A stretch of DNA of 27,032 nt from Bacteroidota bacterium (GTDB lineage: Bacteria; Bacteroidota; Bacteroidia; UKL13-3). The notes under the pieces were generated by a model. The model was not told the DNA's origin, made no database searches, and was given only the letters and a program-made list of their open reading frames with translations. Position numbers and translations under genes: made by a program. This document shows positions 15,404 through 24,463 of the stretch, piece by piece; within the stretch, counting starts at the first letter, position 1; each line of letters starts with the position of its first letter. The DNA lies in the NCBI GenBank assembly GCA_010027395.1, contig RGVD01000006.1:1-27032 (forward strand). The letters are read 5' to 3'.

Positions 15404-15465
15404 CAAAAATAGAAGATTGCTTTCTATTTGCAAGTAATATGCAAAATAAATTGCAATTTGCAAGT
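15404..15465. promoter_or_regulatory. Divergent promoter/operator between DUF1330 and hxlR-type genes
   Basis: On the minus strand TTG (15433-15431), 19 bases, then TATTTTTG (15411-15404) is an exact TAnnTTTG promoter for DUF1330. TTTGCAAGT occurs twice, at 15427-15435 and 15457-15465, exactly 30 bases apart. TTTGCA (15427-15432) and TGCAAA (15440-15445) form an inverted repeat covering the -33 box, and TTGCAATTTGCAAG lies at 15451-15464. Spacing of about three helical turns on one face suits a dimeric winged-helix regulator. Confidence 0.6.
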
Positions 15466-15486
15466 GAAAATTAATGTTTAGATAAC

Positions 15487-15918
15487 ATGGATTATAAATT
15501 TCGATGCCAATGCCCAATCACCTCGGCCCTTGATATTTTAGGGGATAAATGGGTTTTGGTAATCATTAAGCAAATGCTTATCGAAGATAAGAAGACGTTC
15601 AAAGATTTTACACAAAGCGATGAAGCGATTGCTACTAATATCCTATCTTCTAAGTTGAAATGTTTGGAAGAATTAGGAATTATTATCAAAACTCAGCTAC
15701 CCGATAATAAAAAAACCAACATATACCTTTTAACAGAAAAGGGCTTGGCTTTAACTCCAATTATTGTTGAATTGTCTATTTGGAGTGATGAAAATGTGAG
15801 GGAATTAAATTCAATCATGAGAGATAGTCCAGAAATAGCAATAATGAAAAGTGATAAAAATACTTTTATTCAAATGATAAAAGACAATTATAAATCTAAC
15901 ACTGAAAAATTTCGATAA
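15487..15918 (+). CDS. HxlR-family winged-helix transcriptional regulator
   Basis: The 143-residue protein has the HxlR pattern throughout: CPITSALDILGDKWVLVIIKQML (10-32, helix 1 to helix 2), FKDFTQSDEAIATNILSSKLKCLEELGII (about 38-66, recognition helix region), then wing KTNIYLLTEKGLALTPII (about 76-93). Cys8 and Cys10 (RCQCP) lie at the position where thiol or quinone-sensing members carry their reactive cysteine, so redox or electrophile sensing is plausible. That point is an inference. It is transcribed divergently from DUF1330 and the reductase across a repeat-bearing intergenic region. Self-repression with control of those genes is the usual arrangement for this family. Confidence 0.9.
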   Translation: MDYKFRCQCPITSALDILGDKWVLVIIKQMLIEDKKTFKDFTQSDEAIATNILSSKLKCLEELGIIIKTQLPDNKKTNIYLLTEKGLALTPIIVELSIWSDENVRELNSIMRDSPEIAIMKSDKNTFIQMIKDNYKSNTEKFR

Positions 15919-16134
15919 AATTTTAATTATTAATAAAACTTTTTGTTTTACAGTTTAGAATTTTTTGGGTTAATTGAAGTATGATTTTGTCAATCGAACT
16001 TGCCTTATTTAAACATGATATTTATGAAATGAAATACATTTGTATTTTCACAAATAATCATCAAAAAATACTTAGAATTAAACTATTAAAAAAATAATTA
16101 TTTCTGCCTACCTCCTCCATCCTTTCTCCTAAAT

Positions 16135-18996
16135 CTAAAACTTCACATTCACACCTAGCACAATATGTCTTTGTGCCAGGTACCTGGCAGGGTTGGTAGG
16201 TGGTGGTGCTGAGTTACCAAGTCTAGGGTCCACATACCTTGGGTCGCTCCATGAATCAGGCACATTGTCTCCATTTTGGTAGGCTTTGCCTGTTACAGGA
16301 TTTATGATGGCCGCATTTAAGTTATCAAACACATTGGTGATTTGAACATTGAAAGAGAACTTGGCATACTTGGTTTGCCACCATTTGGTAATGGTTAAAT
16401 CTGCCCAAAACCAATATTCACCCACTTTGCTCCAACGTGCATCAGGACTGGTATTAACCACATAAATAGGTCTACCAGTTTGTGCATCAATTCTATCAAA
16501 AAGATAGGGAGTATAACGCACACCCGAGCGGGTAACAGTTTCAAAATAAAAGCTCATTTTGTTTAACCAAGATTTGCCAAACAAGCCATGCTTTCTATCA
16601 ATTTTAAATACATGATTGCTTTTAAAATCATAAGGCATATCCCAGGGCATATAGTATTCTTTGGTATCTTCCACATTACCACTTGCTAAAATATCTTTTA
16701 ACTTTTCATTTGCCGAAGCACTTTGTCCAGTGTTTACGGTATAGGTAAATGCCACCTGTCCGTTGTACCATGTTCCAATACGTTTGATATAACCCAGTTC
16801 AATACCACGTGAACGTGCGTAGTCACTATTGATACGAATGGTACGACTTACATCACGACCTTGAAAATCTTTTACCAAAACAACAGCACTGGTAATAAAA
16901 TCATATTTGTCTTTCCAAAATGCAGATACAGTTAAAGCATCATTATTGGTGATTTGAGATCGTAAACCTAGTTCATAACTAATATCGACCTCAGGATTTA
17001 AATTTGGATTTCCTAAGTTGGCAATGGTTGATCTATCCTGGTATAATGGGTTTAGGCCGGGATATACGTAGGAAGCATTAGGCACAATAGCGGTATGTCC
17101 GTAGTTAAAATATAACATTTGGTTCTCAGCTATTGGAAAAGAAGCATTAATCTTTGGAAGGAATCTGAATTTGTATCTTAAGTCACCCAATTGAACTGAT
17201 GAGTTTAAATAATCTTGTCTGATTTCATTACGAATAGGAGAGTGAGGGTCGTTCACAGCATCATCAATGTATTTGCCAGGAGCCCAATATTCAAACCTTC
17301 CACCCACGCTAGCAATTAGACCTTTGTATTTTATTTGGTCTGTAAGATAGAAACCTCCACGCTGTGGGCTCACGGTCCATAAGTCGCTTTGTTGTCCAAG
17401 TCTAAAGCTTTGTGTATAGCTTCCATCAGCCAAACGAATAGGGGCACCAATCCAAGGACGTGTGATGTCTATCCACTCCATATTTTGAAATTTCATTTCT
17501 AAACCGAAAGTCAGTTTGTTTAATGAATTGCGACTAAAAATATTTCCTTGAGCTGTCAAAGCATATTCTTCAATATAGTGATGATGCCATTGAGTAGCAA
17601 TTCCGTTATTGTTATAGAATCCAGATGGAGCATTTGGATATACTACACTATCTCGGTTGGTGGGTTGAAAAATAGTAATAGGAAATGTATTGATTGAATT
17701 TGGATCAAATACTTGGTCAACATTGCTTGGTCTCCAATCCCTGCCATTAGCATCAGCTCTGAGTTGTGCCAGTAGTCTTGAAAAAGTGGCATTGTAAGAA
17801 AATCGTTTGTTAAGCGAATGCTTAAAGTTAATCATTTGCAAATATGAGTCATGCGAATAGGTATTGGCATTATCCATTTGTTGAGTAAAGTTATATTGAT
17901 AACCTGGAGAAAAAGGAGCATCATTACCAAAAATTCTTAACATGTTCACATCTTGGTTGATGGTCATTGAGCGCATCATGGTGGCTGTTAGCTTCATGCC
18001 TTTGCTCAGGTCGTAGCTTAGTTTGGCTAAAAACGACCAACGGTTATCTTGATAAGGTGTCCAATTTGTGCTTGTAAAACCATTTTCTTTAAGCAAAGAT
18101 GATTTGATTTGGTTGGCAGGGTTTTGGTAAAATTCGTCAGAGAAAGAAGCACGCGCAGAAACCAAATACTTAAAGCGTCCATTCAATTTCTTTTTCAGCA
18201 TAGGTCCCGATGCATTTAATTCAATTACTTGGCTATTCCAGTTGGAACGAGCACCTTTGTTGAAACCAAAATTATCTCTTTTGTAGTTAACCGAAAATTC
18301 GTTTTTATCGCTTGCGTTGCGGGTTTTGGTATTTACCACACCTGCGGTGGCATCGCCCACCTCGGCACCAATACCGCCCGTTGTTACTTCAATATCACCC
18401 ACTGCATTTGAGCCAATATCCAAACCAAAACCTGTTCCTGCTAAAGGGTCTGTAACCGAAACACCATCAATCATCATTTTGGTTTCATAAGTTCTGCCAC
18501 CCCGGATGCTAACCCCCGCAGGAGCTTGCACTACACCTGGTTGTGTATTGATGATACTTTGAATTTGTCGAGCAGGAGCCAGTTCTATGTTTTCTTGGCT
18601 AATTGTATTAATGGTTTGCGCTTTTTCAATATCTATCAAAGGCTTTTTACCAATGATGGTTACTTCATCAATATTGGATGAAGAAGGTTTCATTTCAAAG
18701 GTTTCAAGTTTGGTATTTTCACCGGCCTTTACTTTTACTCCAGTTTCCAATATTTTTTGATAACCGAGGTAGCTGATTTCTATGTTGTATTCTTTTGGCT
18801 TTAAACCCTTAAGGATAAAGTTACCATTTATATCTGTAACTGTGCCAAAAGAAGTTCCTTTGACAAGCACAGTAACACCTATCAATTCTGAATTGTCTTT
18901 CTTATCAATTACCCTTCCAGATATACTTCCAGTTCCTTGTGCTGAGACATTTAGGTATATGAATAGGGTGAAAATAAATGCGTAAAATTTTTTCAT
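16135..18996 (-). CDS. TonB-dependent outer-membrane receptor with N-terminal regulatory (CarboxypepD_reg-like) domain
   Basis: This 953-residue outer-membrane transporter has three parts after a signal peptide (1-20, ending VSAQ). The carboxypeptidase-regulatory-like domain covers about 23-108 (GSISGRVIDKKDNSELIGV, TDINGNFILKGL, YLGYQK). The plug covers about 112-230 (VTIIGKKPLIDIEKA, SIINTQPGVVQAPAGVSIRG, KMMIDGVSVTDP, GDATAGVVNTKT). A large 22-strand barrel with aromatic girdle residues ends in NVKF. There is no SusD-type lipoprotein next to it, so a glycan-uptake pair is not indicated. Substrate could be a siderophore, peptide or other ligand and is not readable. The first residue is the ATG at 18996; the gene stands alone on its strand. 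The 216 bases between it and the HxlR gene hold nothing recognisable. Confidence 0.92.
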   Translation of the reverse strand: MKKFYAFIFTLFIYLNVSAQGTGSISGRVIDKKDNSELIGVTVLVKGTSFGTVTDINGNFILKGLKPKEYNIEISYLGYQKILETGVKVKAGENTKLETFEMKPSSSNIDEVTIIGKKPLIDIEKAQTINTISQENIELAPARQIQSIINTQPGVVQAPAGVSIRGGRTYETKMMIDGVSVTDPLAGTGFGLDIGSNAVGDIEVTTGGIGAEVGDATAGVVNTKTRNASDKNEFSVNYKRDNFGFNKGARSNWNSQVIELNASGPMLKKKLNGRFKYLVSARASFSDEFYQNPANQIKSSLLKENGFTSTNWTPYQDNRWSFLAKLSYDLSKGMKLTATMMRSMTINQDVNMLRIFGNDAPFSPGYQYNFTQQMDNANTYSHDSYLQMINFKHSLNKRFSYNATFSRLLAQLRADANGRDWRPSNVDQVFDPNSINTFPITIFQPTNRDSVVYPNAPSGFYNNNGIATQWHHHYIEEYALTAQGNIFSRNSLNKLTFGLEMKFQNMEWIDITRPWIGAPIRLADGSYTQSFRLGQQSDLWTVSPQRGGFYLTDQIKYKGLIASVGGRFEYWAPGKYIDDAVNDPHSPIRNEIRQDYLNSSVQLGDLRYKFRFLPKINASFPIAENQMLYFNYGHTAIVPNASYVYPGLNPLYQDRSTIANLGNPNLNPEVDISYELGLRSQITNNDALTVSAFWKDKYDFITSAVVLVKDFQGRDVSRTIRINSDYARSRGIELGYIKRIGTWYNGQVAFTYTVNTGQSASANEKLKDILASGNVEDTKEYYMPWDMPYDFKSNHVFKIDRKHGLFGKSWLNKMSFYFETVTRSGVRYTPYLFDRIDAQTGRPIYVVNTSPDARWSKVGEYWFWADLTITKWWQTKYAKFSFNVQITNVFDNLNAAIINPVTGKAYQNGDNVPDSWSDPRYVDPRLGNSAPPPTNPARYLAQRHIVLGVNVKF

Positions 18997-19174
18997 ACAA
19001 ACCCTTGCAAAATAATTTTTTTGTTGGGTTTTACATATTATTTAATTGCTGAGATTGATTTTAGTTGAAATGCTTATTCAACAAGATTTTCGAGGCGGTT
19101 TTACACAAACTATAATCTGTATTTATTTAAAACAATTATTGTTTTTTAGCGCCTTCCTATTTACTTTGTCGACA

Positions 19175-19828
19175 GTGCAAATATTTAGTACCCTCAGTCC
19201 GCAACAAGAAACTCACAAATCTCAATTGATGATAGCATTGGTTAGGTTTTTACCCCTTGAAACAGTTTCGTATTGTGCTGAATTGATTATGTTTCACAAG
19301 CTTAATCTTCATTTGGAAGTAGAGCGAAAAAGCAGGTATGGAGATTATAGCCCTCATCATGGCAAAGGAAACCGAATTACCGTGAACCATAACTTGAGCC
19401 CCTTTGAGTTTTTGCTTACATTTATTCATGAGTTATCGCACCACACAGCTTATGTCAAATATGGCCCACACCATGATTCACATGGTGATGAGTGGAAGAA
19501 AGAATTTCAATTGAATATGAAGCCTTTTTTGGATGCTAAAATTTTCCCTTATGATTTACAGGCCATGTTGGCAAAGCACATGCGAAATCCAAAGTACTCG
19601 CAATCTGCAGATGTGAAATTGATGCAAGTGCTTAAGAAATATGATGTGAGACAACAAGATAAATTGGTGTTGAATGACCTTGCAGATGGGGAAGTATTTA
19701 AAATGAATAATAATAAAATCCCCATGCGAAAATTGCATAAGTTGAGAACGTACATTTTATGTGAAACGCTTGATGGAAAGCTGAAGTACAAGGTTCATTC
19801 GATGGCTGAAGTAATGCGTGAAACCTAG
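19175..19828 (+). CDS. SprT-like zinc metalloprotease-fold protein
   Basis: The protein carries the SprT-family zinc motif HELSHH (codons from 19427) in FEFLLTFIHELSHHTAY, with the later HDSHGDEWKKEF supplying the third ligand region. It also has the family segments KSRYGDYSPHHGKGNRITVN and HMRNPKYSQSADVKLMQVLKKYD. Relatives include the DNA-protein crosslink protease Spartan and bacterial SprT, but activity of the small bacterial forms is poorly defined. The start is uncertain. Family proteins begin close to STLSPQQETHK, favouring GTG 19175. ATG 19229 and ATG 19070 are alternatives, the last giving an odd hydrophobic leader. TTG (19139) and TTACTTTG (19161-19168) form a promoter candidate that argues against 19070. 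It converges with the histidine kinase, 9 bases apart. Confidence 0.8.
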   Translation: MQIFSTLSPQQETHKSQLMIALVRFLPLETVSYCAELIMFHKLNLHLEVERKSRYGDYSPHHGKGNRITVNHNLSPFEFLLTFIHELSHHTAYVKYGPHHDSHGDEWKKEFQLNMKPFLDAKIFPYDLQAMLAKHMRNPKYSQSADVKLMQVLKKYDVRQQDKLVLNDLADGEVFKMNNNKIPMRKLHKLRTYILCETLDGKLKYKVHSMAEVMRET

Positions 19829-19837
19829 CTCTAGGAG

Positions 19838-21139
19838 CTAAGCTTTCGAACCCAAAATAAATGAAAAGGTTGAGCCTTTGCCTAGCGTGGATTTTATATG
19901 CAATTTTGAACCACTTTTTTCTAAAAACTCAGAAACCAATTGCAATCCTATACCATGACCTTTTTCGTTCTCGGTACCAAGGCTTGTATGAGATATTCCC
20001 GATTCAATTTTATGAATGGTTTCCTCGCTCATACCCATTCCACTGTCAGTAATCGAGATTTCAATGCCTTTATCGAGGGTTTTAGTTTTCACTGTTATGC
20101 TTCCACCTATTGAAGTAAATTTAACAGCATTTGATAATAAGTTTCGCAGAATAGCTTGTAGTAAGTTTTTATCAGTAAACACCTCACCACCTTCGTTTAA
20201 TTGCCAATCTATACGTATGCCTTTTGAGTTTTGAAGTGTTAATATGTTACTCAAAATGTCATTCAAATCATTATTGCTCAACAGCTTTGGACTATAGTGT
20301 ATTTCTTTGGTTTGGCTTCGCGACCATAGTACTAAATTGTCAATTAGATTTACAGTAGCATCAGCACGTTTTTGTAATTCCTGCACAATGTCCTTTTCCT
20401 CCTTATCTAAATTTGCTTCCCAATCAACCAAGTTTAATCCAGAATTGATTAGTGATAATGGTCCTCTTACATCATGAGATATAATAGATATCATTTTATC
20501 TCGTGTGTGAATGGTTGCATTCAACTCCTTATTCATTGCATTTATCGAATTACTTTTCTCAATCAATTGCCTTTGAATACTGTTACTAATACTAAGTATG
20601 AAAATTAATTCCATAACAGTAACTAAACATGAACCTCCTATGTTCAGCATCCATTCTAATTCAATCTCTTTTGCGTTCAGTTCATTGCCCTCCGTTATTC
20701 TGTAATTATTAAGAATAAGAATTAAGAAGACAATAAAACTAATACTTGTTAGAAGATAACCTAGCCATCTTTCCTTTCCTTGAAATACGATAAGTGTGCT
20801 AACAAATATGGGTATAAAAAAAAATAACACTCCGGTTTCCTTTCCCACTAGTATTGTGAGAATGGAGATAACTCCAACTACACATATCAAATTGAAAATT
20901 TTAGAAAGGGTTGTATTTCCTGACAAAGAAAAGACATACGCAATAATAGAAACAGGCACTAAACTAAAGGTTATATAGGCTTGGATAGTATTACCCAATG
21001 CATAGTTTAATATGGTGTAAAACAAAGACTGGCATAGAACGATCGTCATGATAATTCTATGTAATAAATTTCCTTTGTTTACGAGGATATTCTCATTACT
21101 AATAATAATGTCATCTATTATAATTTCGCTTCGATTCAC
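19838..21139 (-). CDS. Orphan membrane sensor histidine kinase
   Basis: This 433-residue sensor kinase has about six membrane helices between residues 25 and 190 (for example IIMTIVLCQSLFYTILNYAL, YVFSLSG, VLFFFIPIFVSTLIVF, WLGYLLTSISFIVFLILIL). The HisKA dimerisation domain carries His222 in ISIISHDVRGPLSL. The HATPase domain follows, with N box NLLSNAVKFTS, G1 box DSGMGMS, G2 box GHGIGLQLV and G3 GKGSTFSFIL. There is no periplasmic domain of size, no PAS domain and no receiver domain, so sensing is probably through the membrane part. No response regulator gene is adjacent in this window, so it is an orphan here and its partner is unknown. Stop codons of this gene and the SprT-like gene lie within a short hairpin (19826-19840). 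Confidence 0.9.
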   Translation of the reverse strand: MNRSEIIIDDIIISNENILVNKGNLLHRIIMTIVLCQSLFYTILNYALGNTIQAYITFSLVPVSIIAYVFSLSGNTTLSKIFNLICVVGVISILTILVGKETGVLFFFIPIFVSTLIVFQGKERWLGYLLTSISFIVFLILILNNYRITEGNELNAKEIELEWMLNIGGSCLVTVMELIFILSISNSIQRQLIEKSNSINAMNKELNATIHTRDKMISIISHDVRGPLSLINSGLNLVDWEANLDKEEKDIVQELQKRADATVNLIDNLVLWSRSQTKEIHYSPKLLSNNDLNDILSNILTLQNSKGIRIDWQLNEGGEVFTDKNLLQAILRNLLSNAVKFTSIGGSITVKTKTLDKGIEISITDSGMGMSEETIHKIESGISHTSLGTENEKGHGIGLQLVSEFLEKSGSKLHIKSTLGKGSTFSFILGSKA

Positions 21140-21256
21140 TCAGATTTTTTCAGGCAACATAATTACTTAAGGGCTTTATTGCAAAAAAATGTAGCTTTTT
21201 TGACAATTGATTTTAGTTAATTGCCTAAAATGATGTTGGGTTTAATTAGAGAAAGA

Positions 21257-22513
21257 TTATTGCAAATCTACATTCAATTTGTATCTACAAATTCTATTAT
21301 TGCCCTTATCGGCCACATAAAGGGTGCGGTTAAAATAACAAACACCTGAAGGGTTATTGAAGTTAAATGGTCCAGTGCTAGAGCCATCTTTTCCTATTCC
21401 CCCAAATGAAGCAATAATTTGTTTTTTTACAGTTGAATTAGCTGGAGGGTTAACACCTTCAAAACCTTGATTGGTGAAAATATATACCGAATCTGTTTCA
21501 TCATCTACTACAAAATAATAGTTCAATTGGTCAGGAGCAATATAACAATCAACTGGATGTTTAAAGCGTGAAGGTTCATACATAAAGCGATTGGCTTTGC
21601 TGAAATCGAAATTTAAAAACTGGCTCGATTCACTAAACAAAGTTCCTGCATCAGGGTTGTCAACCACATTAATTGCCAATGCTCTAAATTCTATTGTTTT
21701 ACTTTTATCTGCCAAGGTGCTAAAGAAACTTTTGCTTGTACTAACACCTTGTAAACGCTGTGGTGGAGCGGCATTGGTAGCAATGGCACTTAAACCTACA
21801 CAAGATTTTAAGCTAGACTCATTTGGATTTAAACCTTGCGAATAGCCCGTATTGTTCATGTTTTTATCAAACACAAGTACACCATTATCAGGCACAGCTA
21901 CAGTTGAGTTTACATCATTTCTGGGTCCTGTGCGGCTCACATATAATGTATTATCATAAAGTGTTGCCAATCCAGTAAACTGAACTGCTACATCATCAGC
22001 GCCTCTGAAACTTGTTTGAGCCCTACTAGCATCGCAATTTGGGTGAACCAGCGTATCTAAGAATTGGGCATTGCCTTGACTGATATGGATTATATGAAAT
22101 ATGGCTGCAAAATTTACAGAGTCATTTAGCATTTTTCTGCCAGCCACAAACACATGCAAGCGTCTGTCTTGTGTTACATCCGTAGCACCAGGAATGACCA
22201 AAGAATACACCCTTTTGCCATTTGGGTCAAATACCGATAAGCGATTATCTTTGATATCGCTTGGGTTCATGTCTTCCACCACATAGGTCATTTCATCATA
22301 ACCCACGAAAACGTCCACAGGAGCTGTAACACCAGTAATGAAAGGATATAAGGGCACATAACCGACAGAATTAGTTACCAAATTCGGGTCGATTTGACCT
22401 TGCTGAAAAACCTGATCAGCCGTTGCATTCTTTTTGTCGCCAAATAATGAACACGAGCTAAGTGCACCCAAAAGTACTATCCAAATAAGTGTATATTTAT
22501 TAGAAACTCTCAT
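21257..22513 (-). CDS. Lipoprotein with NHL-type beta-propeller, co-transcribed with PorV-like protein
   Basis: This is a 418-residue lipoprotein. The signal ends in a lipobox LSSC with Cys21, followed by SLFGDKKN. The body consists of repeated beta-rich blades. Near the C-terminus FNNPSGVCYFNRTLYVADKGNNRICRY is the classical NHL-repeat signature, and INYYFVVDDETDSVYIF-like and APVDVFVGYDEMTYVVEDM segments are probable further blades. NHL propellers are usually binding scaffolds, so no catalytic role is claimed. Its ATG (22511-22513) directly abuts the stop codon (22514-22516) of the PorV-like gene, indicating translational coupling and a joint function at the cell surface. The histidine kinase gene lies 117 bases further and may be separate. 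Confidence 0.75.
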   Translation of the reverse strand: MRVSNKYTLIWIVLLGALSSCSLFGDKKNATADQVFQQGQIDPNLVTNSVGYVPLYPFITGVTAPVDVFVGYDEMTYVVEDMNPSDIKDNRLSVFDPNGKRVYSLVIPGATDVTQDRRLHVFVAGRKMLNDSVNFAAIFHIIHISQGNAQFLDTLVHPNCDASRAQTSFRGADDVAVQFTGLATLYDNTLYVSRTGPRNDVNSTVAVPDNGVLVFDKNMNNTGYSQGLNPNESSLKSCVGLSAIATNAAPPQRLQGVSTSKSFFSTLADKSKTIEFRALAINVVDNPDAGTLFSESSQFLNFDFSKANRFMYEPSRFKHPVDCYIAPDQLNYYFVVDDETDSVYIFTNQGFEGVNPPANSTVKKQIIASFGGIGKDGSSTGPFNFNNPSGVCYFNRTLYVADKGNNRICRYKLNVDLQ

Positions 22514-23518
22514 TTATCTGATGGTTAATGCTAATGTGATACGATTTAAATTTCCAATGCGCTGCTTGCTCACCATACTATAATCGATAGATAGAGGGTA
22601 GCTGCTAAAAGGCAATTTTATCCCCATGCCAATAGGAGGGAAATTAAAACCCTCGTCAGCGCCAAATTCCCAACCTGTTCTCACGTGTAAAAATCTTTTT
22701 AATGAATATTCGACACCTGTGCTAAATGTTTCGTTGTTATCGGTAGGGTGATTTAATTGTCCTGCCAAAGTAAGTTTGTGCATGCCTTTATTTATTGGGT
22801 CGAAAGCCACACCCACTCTAAATGCAGCGGGGGCCGATACTTCGCTGTAATTGTTTATTTTTTGGTTGCCACTTAACTTCAAAACGCTTACATCCCCTTC
22901 AGGAGAAACGTTCATACCAAAATTGCTAAATGACACCCCAAATCGAGAGCCCATCAAACCTATGTTGTATTTCAAGCCTAAGTCGAAAAGTACATCATTG
23001 GTTTGCAAATCACCTATGGCTTCGTGTGCCCATTTGCCAGTCATACCAAAAGAGAAAGATTGGGTTAATATTTTTGCATAAGTTAGGCCAATTAAAGTGT
23101 TATTTACATTCACTTTTCTGCCTGTACCGAAAGGTTGAAATTCGGTCGTTTCGTCCATGTCGGCAAAGTTTAGGGACATCACACTCACACCTACATAGCT
23201 TAGCTTACCTGGTTTAAAAACTATACCTGCAAAGTTCACTGTATTGTTAGCGAAATATCGTGTATGAGAAGCCATCACAGAAACCTTTCCAGTATCAACT
23301 CCTGTTATTCCCGCAGGGTTCCAGTACAAGGCTGATACATCATTCACCAATCCAATAACTGCACCGCCCATAGCTGTTGAGCGTGCATCGGGAGCTATTT
23401 TTAAAAATTGCATGCCACTACCTCCAGTTCTAGAGCTACCAAAGGAAGGTAAAACATCCTGAGCACAAGCGGTATAACTAACAAAACCAATGATTATAAA
23501 CAGTAATATTTTACGCAT
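22514..23518 (-). CDS. PorV/PorQ family outer-membrane barrel protein
   Basis: This 334-residue outer-membrane protein has a signal peptide 1-20 (ending TACAQ). The family N-terminus follows: GSGMQFLKIAPDARSTAMGGAVIGLVNDVSALYWNPAGI, with the features MGxA and WNPAG that mark PorV/PorQ and UPF0164-like proteins of the FadL superfamily. The rest is barrel-like (YVGVSVMSLNFADM, FSFGMTGKWAHEAIG, VEYSLKRFLHVRTGWEF, GMGIKLPF). PorV itself is the shuttle protein of the type IX secretion system and PorQ is an accessory. Several paralogues usually exist per genome, so I do not assign porV. It is the first gene of a pair with the NHL-type lipoprotein. Confidence 0.8.
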   Translation of the reverse strand: MRKILLFIIIGFVSYTACAQDVLPSFGSSRTGGSGMQFLKIAPDARSTAMGGAVIGLVNDVSALYWNPAGITGVDTGKVSVMASHTRYFANNTVNFAGIVFKPGKLSYVGVSVMSLNFADMDETTEFQPFGTGRKVNVNNTLIGLTYAKILTQSFSFGMTGKWAHEAIGDLQTNDVLFDLGLKYNIGLMGSRFGVSFSNFGMNVSPEGDVSVLKLSGNQKINNYSEVSAPAAFRVGVAFDPINKGMHKLTLAGQLNHPTDNNETFSTGVEYSLKRFLHVRTGWEFGADEGFNFPPIGMGIKLPFSSYPLSIDYSMVSKQRIGNLNRITLALTIR

Positions 23519-23716
23519 ATAAAGTATGGCAATGTAAAATATATTTTTTAAAATAAGTGGGTTAAATAATTGTATTTGTAATAGGTTTAAAAATAGCTTT
23601 TGGTAGTTAGGGCTGTAGCAGAAAAAGTGCCTAAAGGTAAATATACTTTGATAAAGGCTTGCTTGTGCCTATTTAATCAAGGATTCCTGCAAAAGCATCA
23701 AAGCGTGTTTTGTGTT

Positions 23717-24451
23717 TTACTCAATATTCAGCATCGCCATGGTTTTTTGAGATGCCATCTGTTCGGCTAGTTTCTTAGAGGCATGTTCTGCTTGTCCTTT
23801 AGGTTCTTTGTTTAGTAATACTGTTACTTTGTATTGTTTTATTTTGTTGCTGCTGTCTTCGCTCACTTCAAATTCCAAAACTGAACCATCCTTTTGGCTA
23901 TATTCAATCAAGCGGCCTTTGAAATTTGTTTCGGTTTCTTTTAGCTTATCTACATCCAGATGCAATTGAAGTAGGTTTTCAACGATAAAATATTTTGCTT
24001 TTTTGTAGCCTGCATCCAAAAAGATAGCTCCCACAAAAGCCTCAAGGGCATTGCCAAAAATACTATTTCGAAGGTTTATGTTTTGTAGGGCTTTGCGGTC
24101 GTATTCAACCAATTTGCTCAATCCAATTTTCAGAGCCAAATCGTTTAAGCTGGTGCGGCTTACAATCTTTGAACGAAGCTCTGTTAAAAAGCCTTCATTT
24201 TCAAAGGGATATTTTTTGAAAAGGTATTCAGCCACCACAGAATTAATAATGGCATCACCCAAATACTCTAGGCGTTCATTGCTGTCTTTTGTGCCGTTCT
24301 CATGTATCTTAGTAGATATAGAATGATGACGCAAAGCCTGCTTGTAGCTTGCTGTTTTATCAGGCGCAAAACGAGTGATGTGCTTTATTTTTTTTCTAAA
24401 ATCTCTGCTAGATGAAATATGAAGCTTAACAAAAGAAGTAATCCTTTTCAA
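23717..24451 (-). CDS. rnc: Ribonuclease III
   Basis: This double-stranded RNA endonuclease acts in rRNA and mRNA processing. The 244-residue product has the RNase III signature ERLEYLGDAIINSVVAEYLF (59-78) with metal ligands Glu62 and Asp66, and the second site NALEAFVGAIFLD with Glu137. The position equivalent to E. coli Asp114 is Asn134, a replacement that, as far as I recall, is common in Bacteroidota. The C-terminal dsRNA-binding domain covers about 175-244 (NFKGRLIEYSQKDGSVLEF, EHASKKLAEQMASQKTM) and is somewhat diverged. The N-terminal 40 residues are a basic extension. It is the third gene of acpP-fabF-rnc, with a 12-base gap after fabF. Confidence 0.93.
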   Translation of the reverse strand: MKRITSFVKLHISSSRDFRKKIKHITRFAPDKTASYKQALRHHSISTKIHENGTKDSNERLEYLGDAIINSVVAEYLFKKYPFENEGFLTELRSKIVSRTSLNDLALKIGLSKLVEYDRKALQNINLRNSIFGNALEAFVGAIFLDAGYKKAKYFIVENLLQLHLDVDKLKETETNFKGRLIEYSQKDGSVLEFEVSEDSSNKIKQYKVTVLLNKEPKGQAEHASKKLAEQMASQKTMAMLNIE

Positions 24452-24463
24452 TAGGCTTATATA

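Noticed and set aside
19070..19174. Hydrophobic N-terminal leader on the SprT-like protein as a membrane anchor
   Set aside because: A promoter-like TTG/TTACTTTG pair lies inside it and the SprT family begins later, so it is probably untranslated sequence.
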